Shown: in pieces, positions 47,001 through 58,077 of the stretch
Layout of the letters: every line of letters starts with the position of its first letter
How positions within the stretch are numbered: the first letter of the stretch is position 1
Source: Fomitopsis serialis
Taxonomy: Eukaryota; Basidiomycota; Agaricomycetes; Polyporales; Fomitopsidaceae
Reading direction: 5' to 3'
NCBI RefSeq assembly: GCF_022376445.1
Contig: NW_025954967.1
Coordinates: 620,001-684,000 of the forward strand
DNA: 64,000 bases
The notes under the pieces: model-generated
Databases searched by the model: none
The model's input: the letters and a program-made list of their open reading frames with translations, nothing else
What the model was told of the DNA's origin: nothing
Program-made: the position numbers and the translations under genes

Positions 47001-47960
47001 TGGACTCTACTAGAGAAGCCTCTTGCTGATAGATATGGTTACGAGCGCCATGGGTTCTTCTGGTGTGATGGGTCATTATGTAAATTTAAAAGATAAGTTC
47101 GAGAGACGCTGAATTGCGAAACCCTACATCTGGCAGCGGCCACTGGCATCCACATCACCGGTGCTGGACTCAATGACATGCGTCGCGCCCCCGTACTTAC
47201 ATAGCTTGCCAGGTATCCACGCTCGCTGGGGATCCACAACTCGGACTGATACGAGGTATGTGCAGTTGAAGTAACGACGGCTGAGGCGGAGGAGGAGCAA
47301 AGTCGGGGCAAGTGGCCAGCTCGAGCGCCCGGAGGAACGCGTTGTGGCTTCCGAGTCTTCGTCGATCGTACCACTTCGGGAAGTACACGTTGCTACTGTA
47401 CGCTGGCGCTGGCCGCACTTTGGGAACGAGAGCAAGATTATCAGTTTCGGAGAGGACGTCTGAGCATGCATGCACCTCTCTTTAGTCCTCTTTTCAACCG
47501 AACCAGACGGGACTGAAGTAATGCAAGCAGCTCTATGCACAAGTGCAGAACGATTCTCGCGCTACCAGTGTCACAATCTCACGAAACTTCGCAAAACATG
47601 TCGCTTGAAGACTCATACTGTTCGCTCAGCCTTGGTCTCTGCTGTGGCTGTGCTTCGAGGCTGAGGTAGAAAGGCCTTATTCGCACAACATACGGCGAGT
47701 CATGATCACAGAAAGCATATGAACCACTGCATCAAAGCTCCGGCTGAACTCGTTCCGACTAGGTTCTGGCTCAAGCCACAAGGCCACTAGTAATCCATCG
47801 TACTCAAACTGTCTCCTAATTGGATGAGGAATCTTGGCATACGTAGCTAATAAATGAAAGGTGGGTCGTGTCAGTTGTGTTCACAATGACACTACGTCAA
47901 GCCTTGCATGGGGCTGAGCATTGAGACTGATACGCCAGGCAGATTACATTCCAGACCTCC
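44050..47960. other. Gene-poor stretch, nothing firmly recognised
   Basis: Nearly 4 kb without a supported gene. The longest frames (for example 44412-44810 on the plus strand and 47475-47197 on the minus strand) lack recognisable motifs and splice context. A tRNA-like arm lies near 46325-46355. This could be old transposon debris or regulatory DNA. Confidence 0.4.
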
Positions 47961-47972
47961 AGCTCACAAGCT

Positions 47973-47983
47973 GTATATATAAG
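47973..47983 (+). promoter_or_regulatory. TATA box of the gene at 48068
   Basis: The sequence tatatataagg lies about 90 bp upstream of the proposed ATG at 48068. The paralogous gene at 54702 has a similar element at a comparable distance, which supports both starts. Confidence 0.6.
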
Positions 47984-48067
47984 GCCAATCCCAGGCAAGA
48001 TCTCTCCTGGACCGCTACCGTCAACTTCAAGTCTCAACTCTCGCGCAAATCCAACAATCACCTTAAC

Positions 48068-49402
48068 ATGGTTCTCCTCGGCATGATTGTTGGGGGCTTC
48101 CGCGTCCTCAGCCATCTCGCCCATGCCTACGGTCCTCCCGATGGAAGTCAGAGGATGGTTGGCATCCCGAGCACCCGCGGTCTCTGCTCTGGGATCGCCG
48201 GTACCCTTGGCACGGTTGCCTTCCAAGTCGAGAACTCACTCAGGTTCGTCCAATCCTTGTGATCCTCCACCCAACGATCCCCCTGACCATATCGCTCATC
48301 TAGTGGGTTTGACGACACGACCTCTGGTATGCTCGACTACTCTGTCATGGTTCTCGGCCACGGAATGGTATCCAACGTGGCGACACTCTTCTTCGGCGGT
48401 GGCATCGTACCCATGACCACCCTCGAGACGTCCGACAACCTCGCCTTCGTCAACGACACCTTTCTGTCCACGGTTACACGGTCTACGGCTTCACCGACCT
48501 CGTTCTGCACCTCGTTCGCGAAGACCCCGACAACACTGGCATCCTCGAACAATCCGCCACGACGACGGACATCATCGTCGCACCCAAGTACGAGCTCATC
48601 CTCTGGTCCGACGCACACCTGTCCCCGATCCCCGAGCCCTCGCTGATGACGAAGGATCTCATCGTCGCTCCAGCCTTCGAGCTCGCCGTCTGGGTCCCTC
48701 AAAACACGTGCCTCATCTGCGAAGCCCCTCGCCCTCAGGCTCAGCCCGTCCTCCTCGACGCTGCTCCTCGTGTTCCGGAACTCGAGCTTCATATCGTAAG
48801 GGTGTTCCGGCTACTGGGCTACTGCGCCTCCTCCGGCTCTCGGGCGTATTCGGGACACGCAAGGTCGGCCTCACTCTCGGTACGGCCGCACAGGTCTCTG
48901 GTCATGGTCTCTTCTCCTTGTCGTGGGCGCAATGCTCTGGAGCGTGATCACGACATCATGGTATAACACCGGCATCGGCTGCGGCGTCCTCTAGCTGTGC
49001 TGGGGGTCGCCCAAATTGGTCTCAACTTCTTCCTGGTTCGTCCATGCATCTCATTCTCGCCCAGCAGCTACACTGGCCTCACAGCCCATTATTCCCATAC
49101 ACATAACGAATTACCACCCTCCCGCAAGCGGTCAACCCAGACTCGATCCGGGCTCAGAGGACCTCTCCGATCTCTCAGATGAAGCCCTCGAGCGCGAGAT
49201 CGCTGAGCTCATGCGCGCGATGGCTGAGCACGACGCGAACATCGACAGGCTGCAGTGGGCATCGCGCGGCTCCACGGCAAGACGCGTCCTCAGTCAAGTA
49301 GAGAGGCCTCGCCAGCGCGGAGGGCGCGGCGACGACAGGCTTGCGCTCGCCCAGGCAAGATGGATGATGCAGAGGAAGAAGAGGATGAGGAGGGTGAGGT
49401 AG
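48068..49402 (+). CDS. Small membrane protein, family M copy 1 (model uncertain)
   Basis: ATG 48068 opens MVLLGMIVGGFRVLSHLAHA. Exon 1 ends at 48243 and exon 2 starts at 48304 (SGFDDTTSGMLDYSVMVLGH). Then follow FGGGIVPMTTLETSDNL, VYGFTDLVLHLVREDPDNTG, TTTDIIVAPKYELILW and DLIVAPAFELAVWVPQ. A hydrophobic span, LLLVVGAMLWSVITTSW, lies near 48910-48960. A charged helical stretch at 49155-49402 (LSDEALEREIAELMRAMAEH) may be a last exon. The frame shifts near 48470, by a missed intron or base error. The block TTDII[VA].P..[DE]L..W...LIV.P..[DE].[AI]VWVPQ is shared with the gene at 54702. The family is not recognised. High GC at third codon positions supports coding. The 3' end is uncertain. Confidence 0.5.
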
Positions 49403-49409
49403 CAGAGAC

Positions 49410-50140
49410 GGAGCCAGAGCCGGACTCGGAGCCTCGGTGTCGGAGGGCTGAGAGGGCACGCCAAGTGGTTCGCCGGTCGTCCCATTTGGCTATCCCTTCA
49501 CTTCCTTGTCGACTCTTTCTCTGCTTACCAACAGTTCCCGTCTCGGTCTACGTCTACGGTCTCTCTCGTGCACCCCCGATCACGGCTATCGTTATTCCTA
49601 TTTATGCTCTCTGTTTCATTTAGGGTATCGTTGCGTAGTCTTACAGGTCACGGCTTCCGAATTCTACGTGCGCGATGAGATGGTTCTTGTCACTAGCACT
49701 TGCGTGACAGCCCTTCAACGATCAACGAACCATGCACGCTCGACATTATGTATTGGGACGCTGACTACTCCACGCGCGCAGACTGCAGTGCTAATTTGAA
49801 CATCACCTTCCCCAGTACAACAGTGCGCAACGCAATTGACCCAGCGTATACCCTGGCCTTAGGTGTATAAAACCTTTCATTCCGTCATTCCGTTCGTAAA
49901 GATGATCTACAGCGTAGCGAAAGCATCTATGTATGCAGAGTCCACGACACCGCACCCGCCCCCATCCACAGCTTACTGCGCCTACATGCGCAGCGGAGAC
50001 GCGGTCCCGATCAACGTCGCACCAACCACCTGCCTAACCAACCACCAACGCAGGATTTTGTCATGATCCAAACACGGAACTGATATATACTACAACAACG
50101 GATCCAAGAGGCTCAACATGGTACACGACAGCACGGGGGA
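49410..50140. other. Intergenic, no gene seen
   Basis: This separates the membrane protein gene from the convergently transcribed desaturase. An acidic frame just after 49370 may belong to the end of the upstream gene in another frame. Nothing else is supported. Confidence 0.35.
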
Positions 50141-50144
50141 GGGC

Positions 50145-51816
50145 TCAACCAAGGAGGCCCTCGCTGTCCGAGTACGCCGTCGAGGACGCGTTGCCGGAGC
50201 CGAGCTCGGAATACCGCGCGATTCGGAGACGCTGCGATGGCGGAACGTTCTTGTCCTCGAGCCCGTGTTGTGTACCGCCGTGAAGAACACCGACGCGCAT
50301 CATGGAAAGCCACTGTAAAACTATGTGAGCGATCTAATACATGACGAGGGGAGGAAGAAGCGTACGTTGTGCGCAGCATTAGAGTGGTCGTAAACACCGC
50401 CGAAGAACGCGGTGGTCGCGTCCTTACCAATGTTCTTGGTAATCAAGTGACGTCCGCCTGGGTGCTCGTCCATGAATGCGGAGACATCGTGGATGAAGCC
50501 CCCGATGACGACAAGTGAACGCTTGGCCGCTTGCTCCTGGACTGTGCTCGCGATTAGACCAGGCATCTCACAGCGTCACTATACAACTACTCACAACTTT
50601 CCCAGCTGATGACCGGCAAGTCATTCACATCAGGCGCAAACGTCAGGTTCTCCTGCGTCTCGCGCAGACGCTTGAGCTGCATCGTGAGTTGGCCCTTGCG
50701 CACTTCGTTGTCCGGGAAGACCTTGAGGTGGCTCGCGAGTCCGACCTTCTGCATGAGCGCGATGAACCACTTCGTGGGATCGTACTGGTACCACTTGATG
50801 GCGTTGCGGTAGTCCATAGGGAACTGGTGGTGAAAGTTGTGGTAGCCCTCGCCGATCGTGACCAGTGCGGTGATGACATGATCACGCGGTGTGTGCTTGT
50901 CGTCGAAGGGCGCCTCACCCAGCCAATGCGCGAGGGAGTTGACGCAGAACGTCGACTGCAATTAACAGTGTGAGAACAATGCAAACCTGACAGACAAATA
51001 GGATACTGACGTGGTGAACGAAGCAGAGACGAGCGGCGCCGGCGTAAATGTAACCGCCCGCCCAGTCACCCCAACCAAATCCTGCGACAGCCATCGGCAC
51101 CAGGAAGCCCGTGGCGATGATTAGGTAAATGTACCACTTGTGCTGCCACCGTACGACCTCATTCCGGCTCAAGTCGCTCACGTCCGCAACACCCGGTCTC
51201 CTACGCGGCTTCAGGATCATCCACCCGATGTGTGAGTACCAGAAACCCTTGTGCGCGTTGTATGGGTCGAGGTCCGTATCCGTGTAACGGTGGTGCGCAC
51301 GGTGACCCCGCGACCACCATTTGATCGAGCCCTCGACGGCGCCTGCGCCCGCAATTGCGAGTGCGTACTGTAGAGGCTTGGAAGCATTATATGACCGGTG
51401 GGCCCAGAGACGGTGGTATCCCGCTGTAATGCCTAGTAGGAATGTTAGCCATCCCGTTACTGTGCTTGCAACAAATATAGGGACTCACCGAGACCGGTCA
51501 CAAAGTAGTAGAGTACGCTCCATACTGCCGTCTCCCAGCGAAGTGGTGTGTAGTACGCGCCTATGATTGAGATGGCGGGGGTAATCGCAAGGATGGACAA
51601 GCTGAGGTAGTTCAGCTCCCTCCACCAGTTATCCCGGGTGATGGGCGGCAGAGCCTTCTGGTTTTTGAGGGTCCAGGCAACGTAGTTGTCGGGAATGTTC
51701 ATGTCAGCCGGCTCCTCCTCCTTGCTCAGCTTCGCCTGCCTGGGAGGCGGAGTCTGGGGAGGAGTTGGGTGAGCCTTTGAAGGCGACGTGGACCGTGTCC
51801 ACACGATGGAGGACAT
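50145..51816 (-). CDS. OLE1: Acyl-CoA delta-9 desaturase with cytochrome b5 domain
   Basis: This is an endoplasmic-reticulum stearoyl-CoA 9-desaturase that introduces the first double bond into palmitoyl- and stearoyl-CoA, with its own electron donor fused at the C-terminus. ATG 51816 opens MSSIVWTRSTSPSKAH. All three histidine boxes are present: HRLWAH near 51410, HRAHH near 51300 and HNFHH near 50835. Hydrophobic spans include LSLSILAITPAISIIGAYYT and IYLIIATGFLVPMAVAGFG. The cytochrome b5 part carries the haem-ligand motif HPGG (FMDEHPGGRHLITKNIGKDA) near 50460 and the second region SNAAHN. The C-terminus ends SDSEGLLG at 50145. There are about five short introns and no break. An in-frame upstream ATG at 51894 is less like the family. 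A TATA-like tatata lies near 51870 on the bottom strand. Confidence 0.93.
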
Positions 51817-51899
51817 CGTGAGCGGAAGGAGGGAAGGAAAGGCAACGGGCCATGTTTTCGGGGCTGCGAATATATACGCTCTGCGCAAGCCCAACGGTG

Positions 51900-54580
51900 G
51901 CGACCATCCCCAACGAATTTGTCATCACGTGCGGCCACACTGCTTGCTGGTGGCGCTCGAGCGCTTCTCGAGCCTAAAGCCTATCCTCTGCGCATTGACA
52001 TAATTCCAATATTGGACTTATCGTCCAGCCCGTCCACTGTCTACCGTCCTGTGCCTACAGGATCCATGAAGGCGGCATATATGCGCACGAAAGCATACTG
52101 GTTGGTGCGCAATGGAGGCACTCAATGCTCATGAAATCTCGCTTATTACCAGGGTCCAGCACCACAGGGGAGTCGCCTAGACGGTTCATGATGCACGCGC
52201 CGCATGCTAACCAGAAAATGCAGTGCGAGTCTGGCGACCAAAAATGGCATAATTCCACAATGACATACAAGGCTGGTGTGGTGGGGCCGGACGCCGTGGG
52301 GGGAAGCAGGAGGCATGCCCCATAGTCTCAGCCCGAGGCGTTCCGACGGCCCTACTGCGCCCCCTCACCTGTGCCGCACTTAGAGCGGATGGTATTCATC
52401 AAAATCTGGTTCGAATTCTACTTATCCAGCAGGATGTCATGTTATGCAGTCGACGCCAGAGCGCGCCGGCTTCTACATTCGCTATGTTTATTGAAAACTT
52501 CTTCGACACGACAGTGGCCCAGTCGAACCCTGGTGAGTACCAGACACTATCGACGGGCTTCGCTAAATGGAAACGACTACACGGCGCGGCTAGCGTGGAC
52601 GTCTTCGAAACTCCCTGGGGGGATGGGCAGCGTGTACTGCTCTATCAGGCAAGTACATAAGCATCCTCACGAAAGTGGCGCGACGAAGTCTCACGTCCTG
52701 ACTTCATATGTCTTGGTCCAGAGCACCATGATGAGCACAACGACGCATTGTGTACCCTTGGCGCGGATATGTGTACGGATAACAGGCCCCAACGAGATAC
52801 TAACCAAATTGCGTTGCTGCGGCGAAGTCAGCTATAGATATCCAACTGCCGGTGTCACTGCCGCCAACACGTACGGTTGTGGGAAAGCGGGACGTGTCCG
52901 AGACGAGAAGGTGGTCGGGCTGGGTAATCGCTGAGACACGTACTTGCCTAACGTTGGGGGGAGGAACGACATCATAAACCACCCCAGTGGACGTATCGGC
53001 GTGCTCCGAGGTGAGACCGCGCGATGTGTCGACGGACTGTGATTGTCCCAGGACACCCCGTTGCAAGCTCAGGCCCCGGTCTTCCGACATTCATGCGTGA
53101 GTGGCGCCCCGCTACAAGGTGTCTTCTGTGACTGCTTACACATGTCCGTCCGTACTCGATTGGGCCTTGACTGCCGTGTTAGCTGCACTTGACGGTCGCG
53201 ACGAAGATGTCTTTTCGCGAGTATTGCTGTCAGTCTTGGTCTGTGGTGAGCCGGATATATCCTCCCTGGATGCGTCAGCGACTGCCTTTTGAATACGCTG
53301 ACACAACGCGCACCTACGTTTTATGACCCATGTCGTGCCAACCCTAATCTTCCCCACGAGTAGTAGTCGTCCCTCGACTTCCTAGAAACGAAGAGCAGTC
53401 TGTTACGCGGAAAGGCAGTTAGCTCGAATTGGTCTACTGTGCCTCGTCCCTTGGACATGGCATGACGTCCTTCAGGGGTGTCATGGACTGGCCACGCATC
53501 GGACCTGTTCTGCGCGCGAGGCTATCAGCCAAGCACGACTCAGATGCGTCCGGCGAAGGCACCCTAGAGCGACGACGCACCTGATAGAAACATGGCTGAA
53601 TGGTAGAGTTACATCAGGCCCGTGCCTATCCAAATGACCAACGCTGGACCATGTCCCACCCAGTTTACTCGCGTACGTGAGAAATTCTTCTTGGCGTCGA
53701 GGTTGAGGGTGCGTTGACACAGACGACCGACAGAATCCTTCCATCGCTGCTCCAGCTTGACATCTCATGGAGATGGTACACGCTCGTACTTCCTGAGTAC
53801 GAGTGGTTGCCTCGGTGTTAAGACGGCCATAGCGTGCCTGGTCCAGGCGCTCAGAGTGTGGGGAAGCGGAGGCAAAACCCTCAGCCGAAGCGCCTGAGAT
53901 CACATCTTTACCAGACGTCGGCGCTCGGATTGTAGCTCGCTTCCACAAAGTGGTTCAATGCTATCCTCCGGAGCAAAGCAGGGGCACATTTCAAATGTCG
54001 ATGGTGCCATAAGCATTCTTCGTGGACTGAAAAGATTCAGTCGCCATCAAGGGGGTATTGGAAGGAAGAACAGCGTACCGGGAGACACTCCGTAACAGTC
54101 TAGCAGCGAGTCACGCTGCCAGACGCAAGATGCTGGTGAGCGTACGTGTGGTGATCTAAGGCGTCGATGACACTCACCATGCTATGATACAGCAGGGCTT
54201 TCGTGCAAGACGGGCCATACCCCATCGGCTTCTGCCTTCCTTGCGGTGTGCCCTGCTTTCACGTCCGACGAGACGCATATATGCGGCCATCAGGCCAGGC
54301 GGAGGGTCTCGTAGTTGTTCTCCATGCGTACCGAACACTGCTCTTTCCGTCGTGAGGTCGCTGCACATCGTCGGTGACCGTTGCTGCAATGAAGATGAGT
54401 GCGGGAGCAGGGCACGGCTCGGGGGACAGGCGTGGTGTGAAGACAAGGGACGTCCTGACAGAAACGAACTGACCCTGTCATCCGAATTAGGAAAGCGTCG
54501 GTCGCGTCGCGCGTCGCGACGCGTCCTGACGCGGTCACGCACACAGTCCGTTTAATGCGACAAACAACGCCCAACACCCT
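51900..54580. other. Intergenic, no gene firmly seen
   Basis: About 2.7 kb upstream of the desaturase. A short plus-strand frame at 52475-52660 (FIENFFDTTVAQSNPGEYQT, FAKWKRLHGAASVDVFETPW) has protein-like composition and might be a gene relic, but I could not extend it. The rest shows nothing supported. The desaturase promoter should lie at the left end. Confidence 0.35.
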
Positions 54581-54590
54581 CCCCGCAAAC

Positions 54591-54600
54591 ATATAAATAC
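54591..54600 (+). promoter_or_regulatory. TATA box of the gene at 54702
   Basis: The sequence atataaatac lies about 105 bp before ATG 54702, mirroring the element before the paralogue at 48068. Two ATGs (54603 and 54617) lie between it and the proposed start, so short upstream reading frames or an alternative start are possible. Confidence 0.5.
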
Positions 54601-54701
54601 GGATGGACGCACCGCCATGTCTCCCCATCCCGCCCACAGGCGTCCCTCTCAGCGCCCTCCTCTCTCGAGTTATTCGCATTCTCACTCGTATCAACATCAA
54701 C

Positions 54702-56896
54702 ATGTTCATCAACCTCGGCGCGATCCTCGTCACCGCCGGTGCACTAGCCCTCAACCCCAAGTCGTACATCTATTGTCGACTTGGCGGAGGTGGGGCCTCG
54801 CTGCACAACCGATATCTGGCCTCGGCACGCCTGCCCGTCATGGTCGACAGGGTCGAGTCCTTCTTCGACCATGTATCCGGCTCGCTCAGGTACGTGATCA
54901 CGGTTGACGACGACTGGCCTCGTTCTAAAGCATGCACAGTGGGGCCGGAGATAGATTCACAGGCATCGTCGGAGACGCGTTCGCAGGCATAGGCAACATG
55001 GTGTTGACAGCATACATGGTGGGGTCGGAGACGCGTTCACAGGCGTCTTCGGGGGCATAGGTGACAGGGCTTCCGACGCGGCATGGTTTATGTATGACAC
55101 CAGGTGCGTCCCCTCCACTCGTTATTCCCAAGTCAGGCGCTGATCATAGTCCTTCGGTGCAGTCGGCGGTTCATCCCAGTCATAACAGACACCGACCCGG
55201 TCCCCCTCCTCCCTGACGCCTTCGTCGACGACCCAGGAGACCCATACGCGGCCCTGTTGACCGGCTTCCAGGAAGACGTGCGCAAGTGGAGCACAACGAC
55301 GGACATCATCGTACCACCTGTCTTCGATCTCGCGGATTGGACAACGGATTTGATCGTGCGGCCTCCCGGAGACATCATCGTTTGGGTCCCGCAAACCTTG
55401 AGGACCTGTCTCTGGGCCGAGCGACCGCGGAGAAATCCAGCCCATCCGAGATCGAAGATAGCAGCTCTGTTTCCACATCTGGGACACCGTACGCCGTCAA
55501 GATCGCGCGTACGGTCGTCGAAGGCTTCCAGGATCGTCACACGCCGGTTCTCGTCGGACAGCACACGCGCTTGTCTGTTCTACACCATGGTCATCGCGTA
55601 CGTCGCCGTCGCTACTCTCGAGCCTGTTAGGACGGCGTGGCGGACTTCGCTGTGGGTCACCTCGGGTCCTGCCATGTTCGGGTTCGTCATGCGTAGCCTA
55701 TATTCGTCGATGGTGAGTTGGTTTTCCCCTTTCGCACACTTGGCTGAATAGGTATTCAACAGCTCTTTATGGCCTCACTCAAGGGAATGCCGGCGGACGA
55801 AGACGTACAGCGCATGGCCGGCCTCACTCGGAAGACCATTCGGCAGCTTCGCAGGGCGGCAGCCAGGACCACGCGCTCATCGGCGGTCCTCGTCCGCTCA
55901 TCGCATACGACCTCGCGAACTACACCCCGGCTCCACGTCTGGCTCTTCGGCCTTTGCTCGTCGTCTTCCGGGACGGTCCAGTCCCCACGCCTGTCGCATT
56001 CCTCGCTCAGTCACTCGTTCGCGCACGTTCAGCGCGATGACGTTCATGGAGGCACGCCGCGCTGCTCCTAAGTCCAGTGGACCTCTGAACATGGTATCTC
56101 TTATTGAGGAGGTCAGTCGCCGTTTCCTCTGCCGTTGTAGATGCTGACGCTGCTTTCTTTAGGACGTGCCTGCTACGACGATGGGATACGCGAAGCGCCT
56201 TCTGCGGCGCCACAACCCGGCCTTCAGCTACTCGGCCTCTCGCAGCGTCGCCTCCACCGGCCCGCGGTCAAGACCGTGCCCACCGAGGCGGACATCCAGC
56301 CCATCGAGGCTCCCGTTCAGGAGACAGTTCGTCAGCCTTGCAAGGCGGCTACCCAGGATCACGCGTTGATGGGTGGCCCTCGCCCGATGATCGCATACGA
56401 CCTCGCGAACTTCACCCCGATGCCGCGCTTGGCTCTTCCTCCTCTTCTGCTCATCCTGCCGGACGGGCCCCTCGCTCTAGTTCGCTCGGCCACTCGCCCT
56501 CGTACGTTCAGTGCGATGACGGGGATGGAGGCCCGCCCCGGTCCCTCGAGTGGACCTCTCACGATGGCGTCTATCATTGAGGAGGTGAGCATCTTTCTGT
56601 TTTCGCTCCACGTTTTTATACTGAATATGCTCTGTCAGGACGTTCCTGAGACCACGATGAGATACGCGAAGCGCCTCTTGCGCCGCCAACAGCCTGGTCT
56701 GCAGCTGTTCGGTCTCTGGAAGCGCCGCGTCCAGCGCCACGCCGAGCTACGCGCGCTTCGCGACGAGATGGGCGAGGACGCCGCCATCCGCTACGCACAG
56801 GAGGGACGGAAGATCCTGCAGCAGAACGTTCGGTCGATGTGGGGTATCGGAGAGCAGGCGAGTAATATCTGTGCGTTCAAACGACGCAGCTACTGA
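54702..56896 (+). CDS. Small membrane protein, family M copy 2 (model uncertain, frameshifts)
   Basis: ATG 54702 opens MFINLGAILVTAGALALNPK. Exon 1 ends at 54889 (SGSLR before gtacgt), as in the paralogue (NSLR before gttcgt). Further on come IPVITDTDPVPLLPDAFVDD, the shared block TTTDIIVPPVFDL, DLIVRPPGDIIVWVPQTL, and a hydrophobic span LFYTMVIAYVAVATLEPV near 55570-55620. The last 1.1 kb contains a tandemly repeated module (about 55860-56250 and 56340-56750) with DHALxGGPRPxIAYDLAN, FSAMTxMEAR, SLIEE or SIIEE before an intron, and YAKRLLRR. The first unit is out of frame in two places, each fixable by one base. A helical C-terminus (ELRALRDEMGEDAAIRYAQE) closes at 56896. It may be one gene or two adjacent genes. 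The family is unrecognised. Confidence 0.45.
55860..56750 (+). repeat. Tandem duplicated exon-intron module
   Basis: Two units of about 450 bp each contain the same order: QDHALIGGPRPLIAYDLANY or QDHALMGGPRPMIAYDLANF, a Pro/Leu-rich stretch, FSAMT, LIEE or IIEE, a short intron, and then DVPATTMGYAKRLLRR or DVPETTMRYAKRLLRR. Both units preserve the intron position, so the duplication included intron DNA. Confidence 0.7.
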
Positions 56897-56899
56897 CTT

Positions 56900-58070
56900 C
56901 GTTCTCTCAGCCTGAGCACTAGGCGATTGGCAGGCTCTCCACCCAAGATGACCCCCGCGCACTATCATTATCGCTATATATTCCTCCTTCTTCTTGCTTA
57001 CTGTTTGAAATCTCTTACTTGATGTTCGACACGTCGTGAACTCGTAATGCCCTGCGGTTCATGGCGTGCCGTTATCGCGCGGGTCAGGACTGTTGGGGGC
57101 ATCCTTCAGTCTTGACCTGCTTTTTCTTTCCTTTTTTCTCGTGCAGCAGTTTCCAACTCTCACTCGGATCAACATGGACTCCCGGATAGCAAGGCATTCG
57201 TCTCGGCACACGGACTTCTCTAGTTTTGTATGACATGTCTCGCGCAAGGATTCAGTTCGGATCTTCCTCTACATCTCGCCTGGTTCCTCCCAATCAACTC
57301 TCCTGTATCAGCCGCATGATTTCTCGTCACTATATAGGGTTTCTTGACACTGTCGCGTAGCCATGTATCATTCTAACAAATGTTGTATGTCACTTTTGTC
57401 TAGCCGCCGGAAGTTTATCTCTCGTTTCTCTCCTTGTTTCATTTCGCGACTGTCATTATCGTACAATTAGCCTTGGTCAAGTTGGGCGACACGAGTCAAT
57501 AATCTGCCATATCCACACCATCTAAACGGACTCTTGCGGACATCACATACGACGCGATCACGTGATCACAGGACGCGACGGTCTCCACGCGTCACGGCAA
57601 TGCGCATTGTACCGTGGTTCGTAGAGTAACAATTCGTTCACGACCAATATCTACAGGATTTGTTGCTTTGCACAATGCATGTCTGATCTCGGCCCCCTTC
57701 GTGTATACGGTGACAGAGGGTCTACCTCGGGCTCCAGTGCTAGACTTACGCATCGCAGATCAATGTAGCTACGAAGTACAGTCGATCCGTGTCGCAGCAA
57801 CATGCAAGTTCGCATATATTTGCAGGAAGGACATCAGAGCTGTCCTGCGAACGTTACGCATAGGTCAGTGCTGCGTTGAGGATCAGACTACGCGTCCCTT
57901 CGATCAGGTTGCACTGCAACAAGAGGCTGGCAAGGCTGAACTCTAACGCACCACCCTACTCGCCGGCTTGTGGGTGTTCAGATCCCGTTGCTTCCTCCTC
58001 GACCATCGCATACCTCTGTTGCGCCGTCTCAACCAAATCGTGCACAACCGAAGCAAGCGGCGCTGAAGCA
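56900..58070. other. Intergenic, no gene firmly seen
   Basis: The left part is T-rich and pyrimidine-rich and may be a 3' UTR or promoter. The exon carrying a signal peptide for the membrane protein at 58078 could lie here, but none was convincing. Confidence 0.35.
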
Positions 58071-58077
58071 AGTCGAG

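Noticed and set aside
47197..47475. Minus-strand frame with protein-like composition (YFPKWYDRRRLGSHNAFL)
   Set aside because: It is short and isolated and I could not connect it to other exons or to a known family. It might be a relic, but the evidence is too thin to list as a gene.
52475..52660. Plus-strand frame with FIENFFDTTVAQSNPGEYQT
   Set aside because: It looks like part of a protein but no neighbouring exon fits. It is mentioned only in the intergenic entry.
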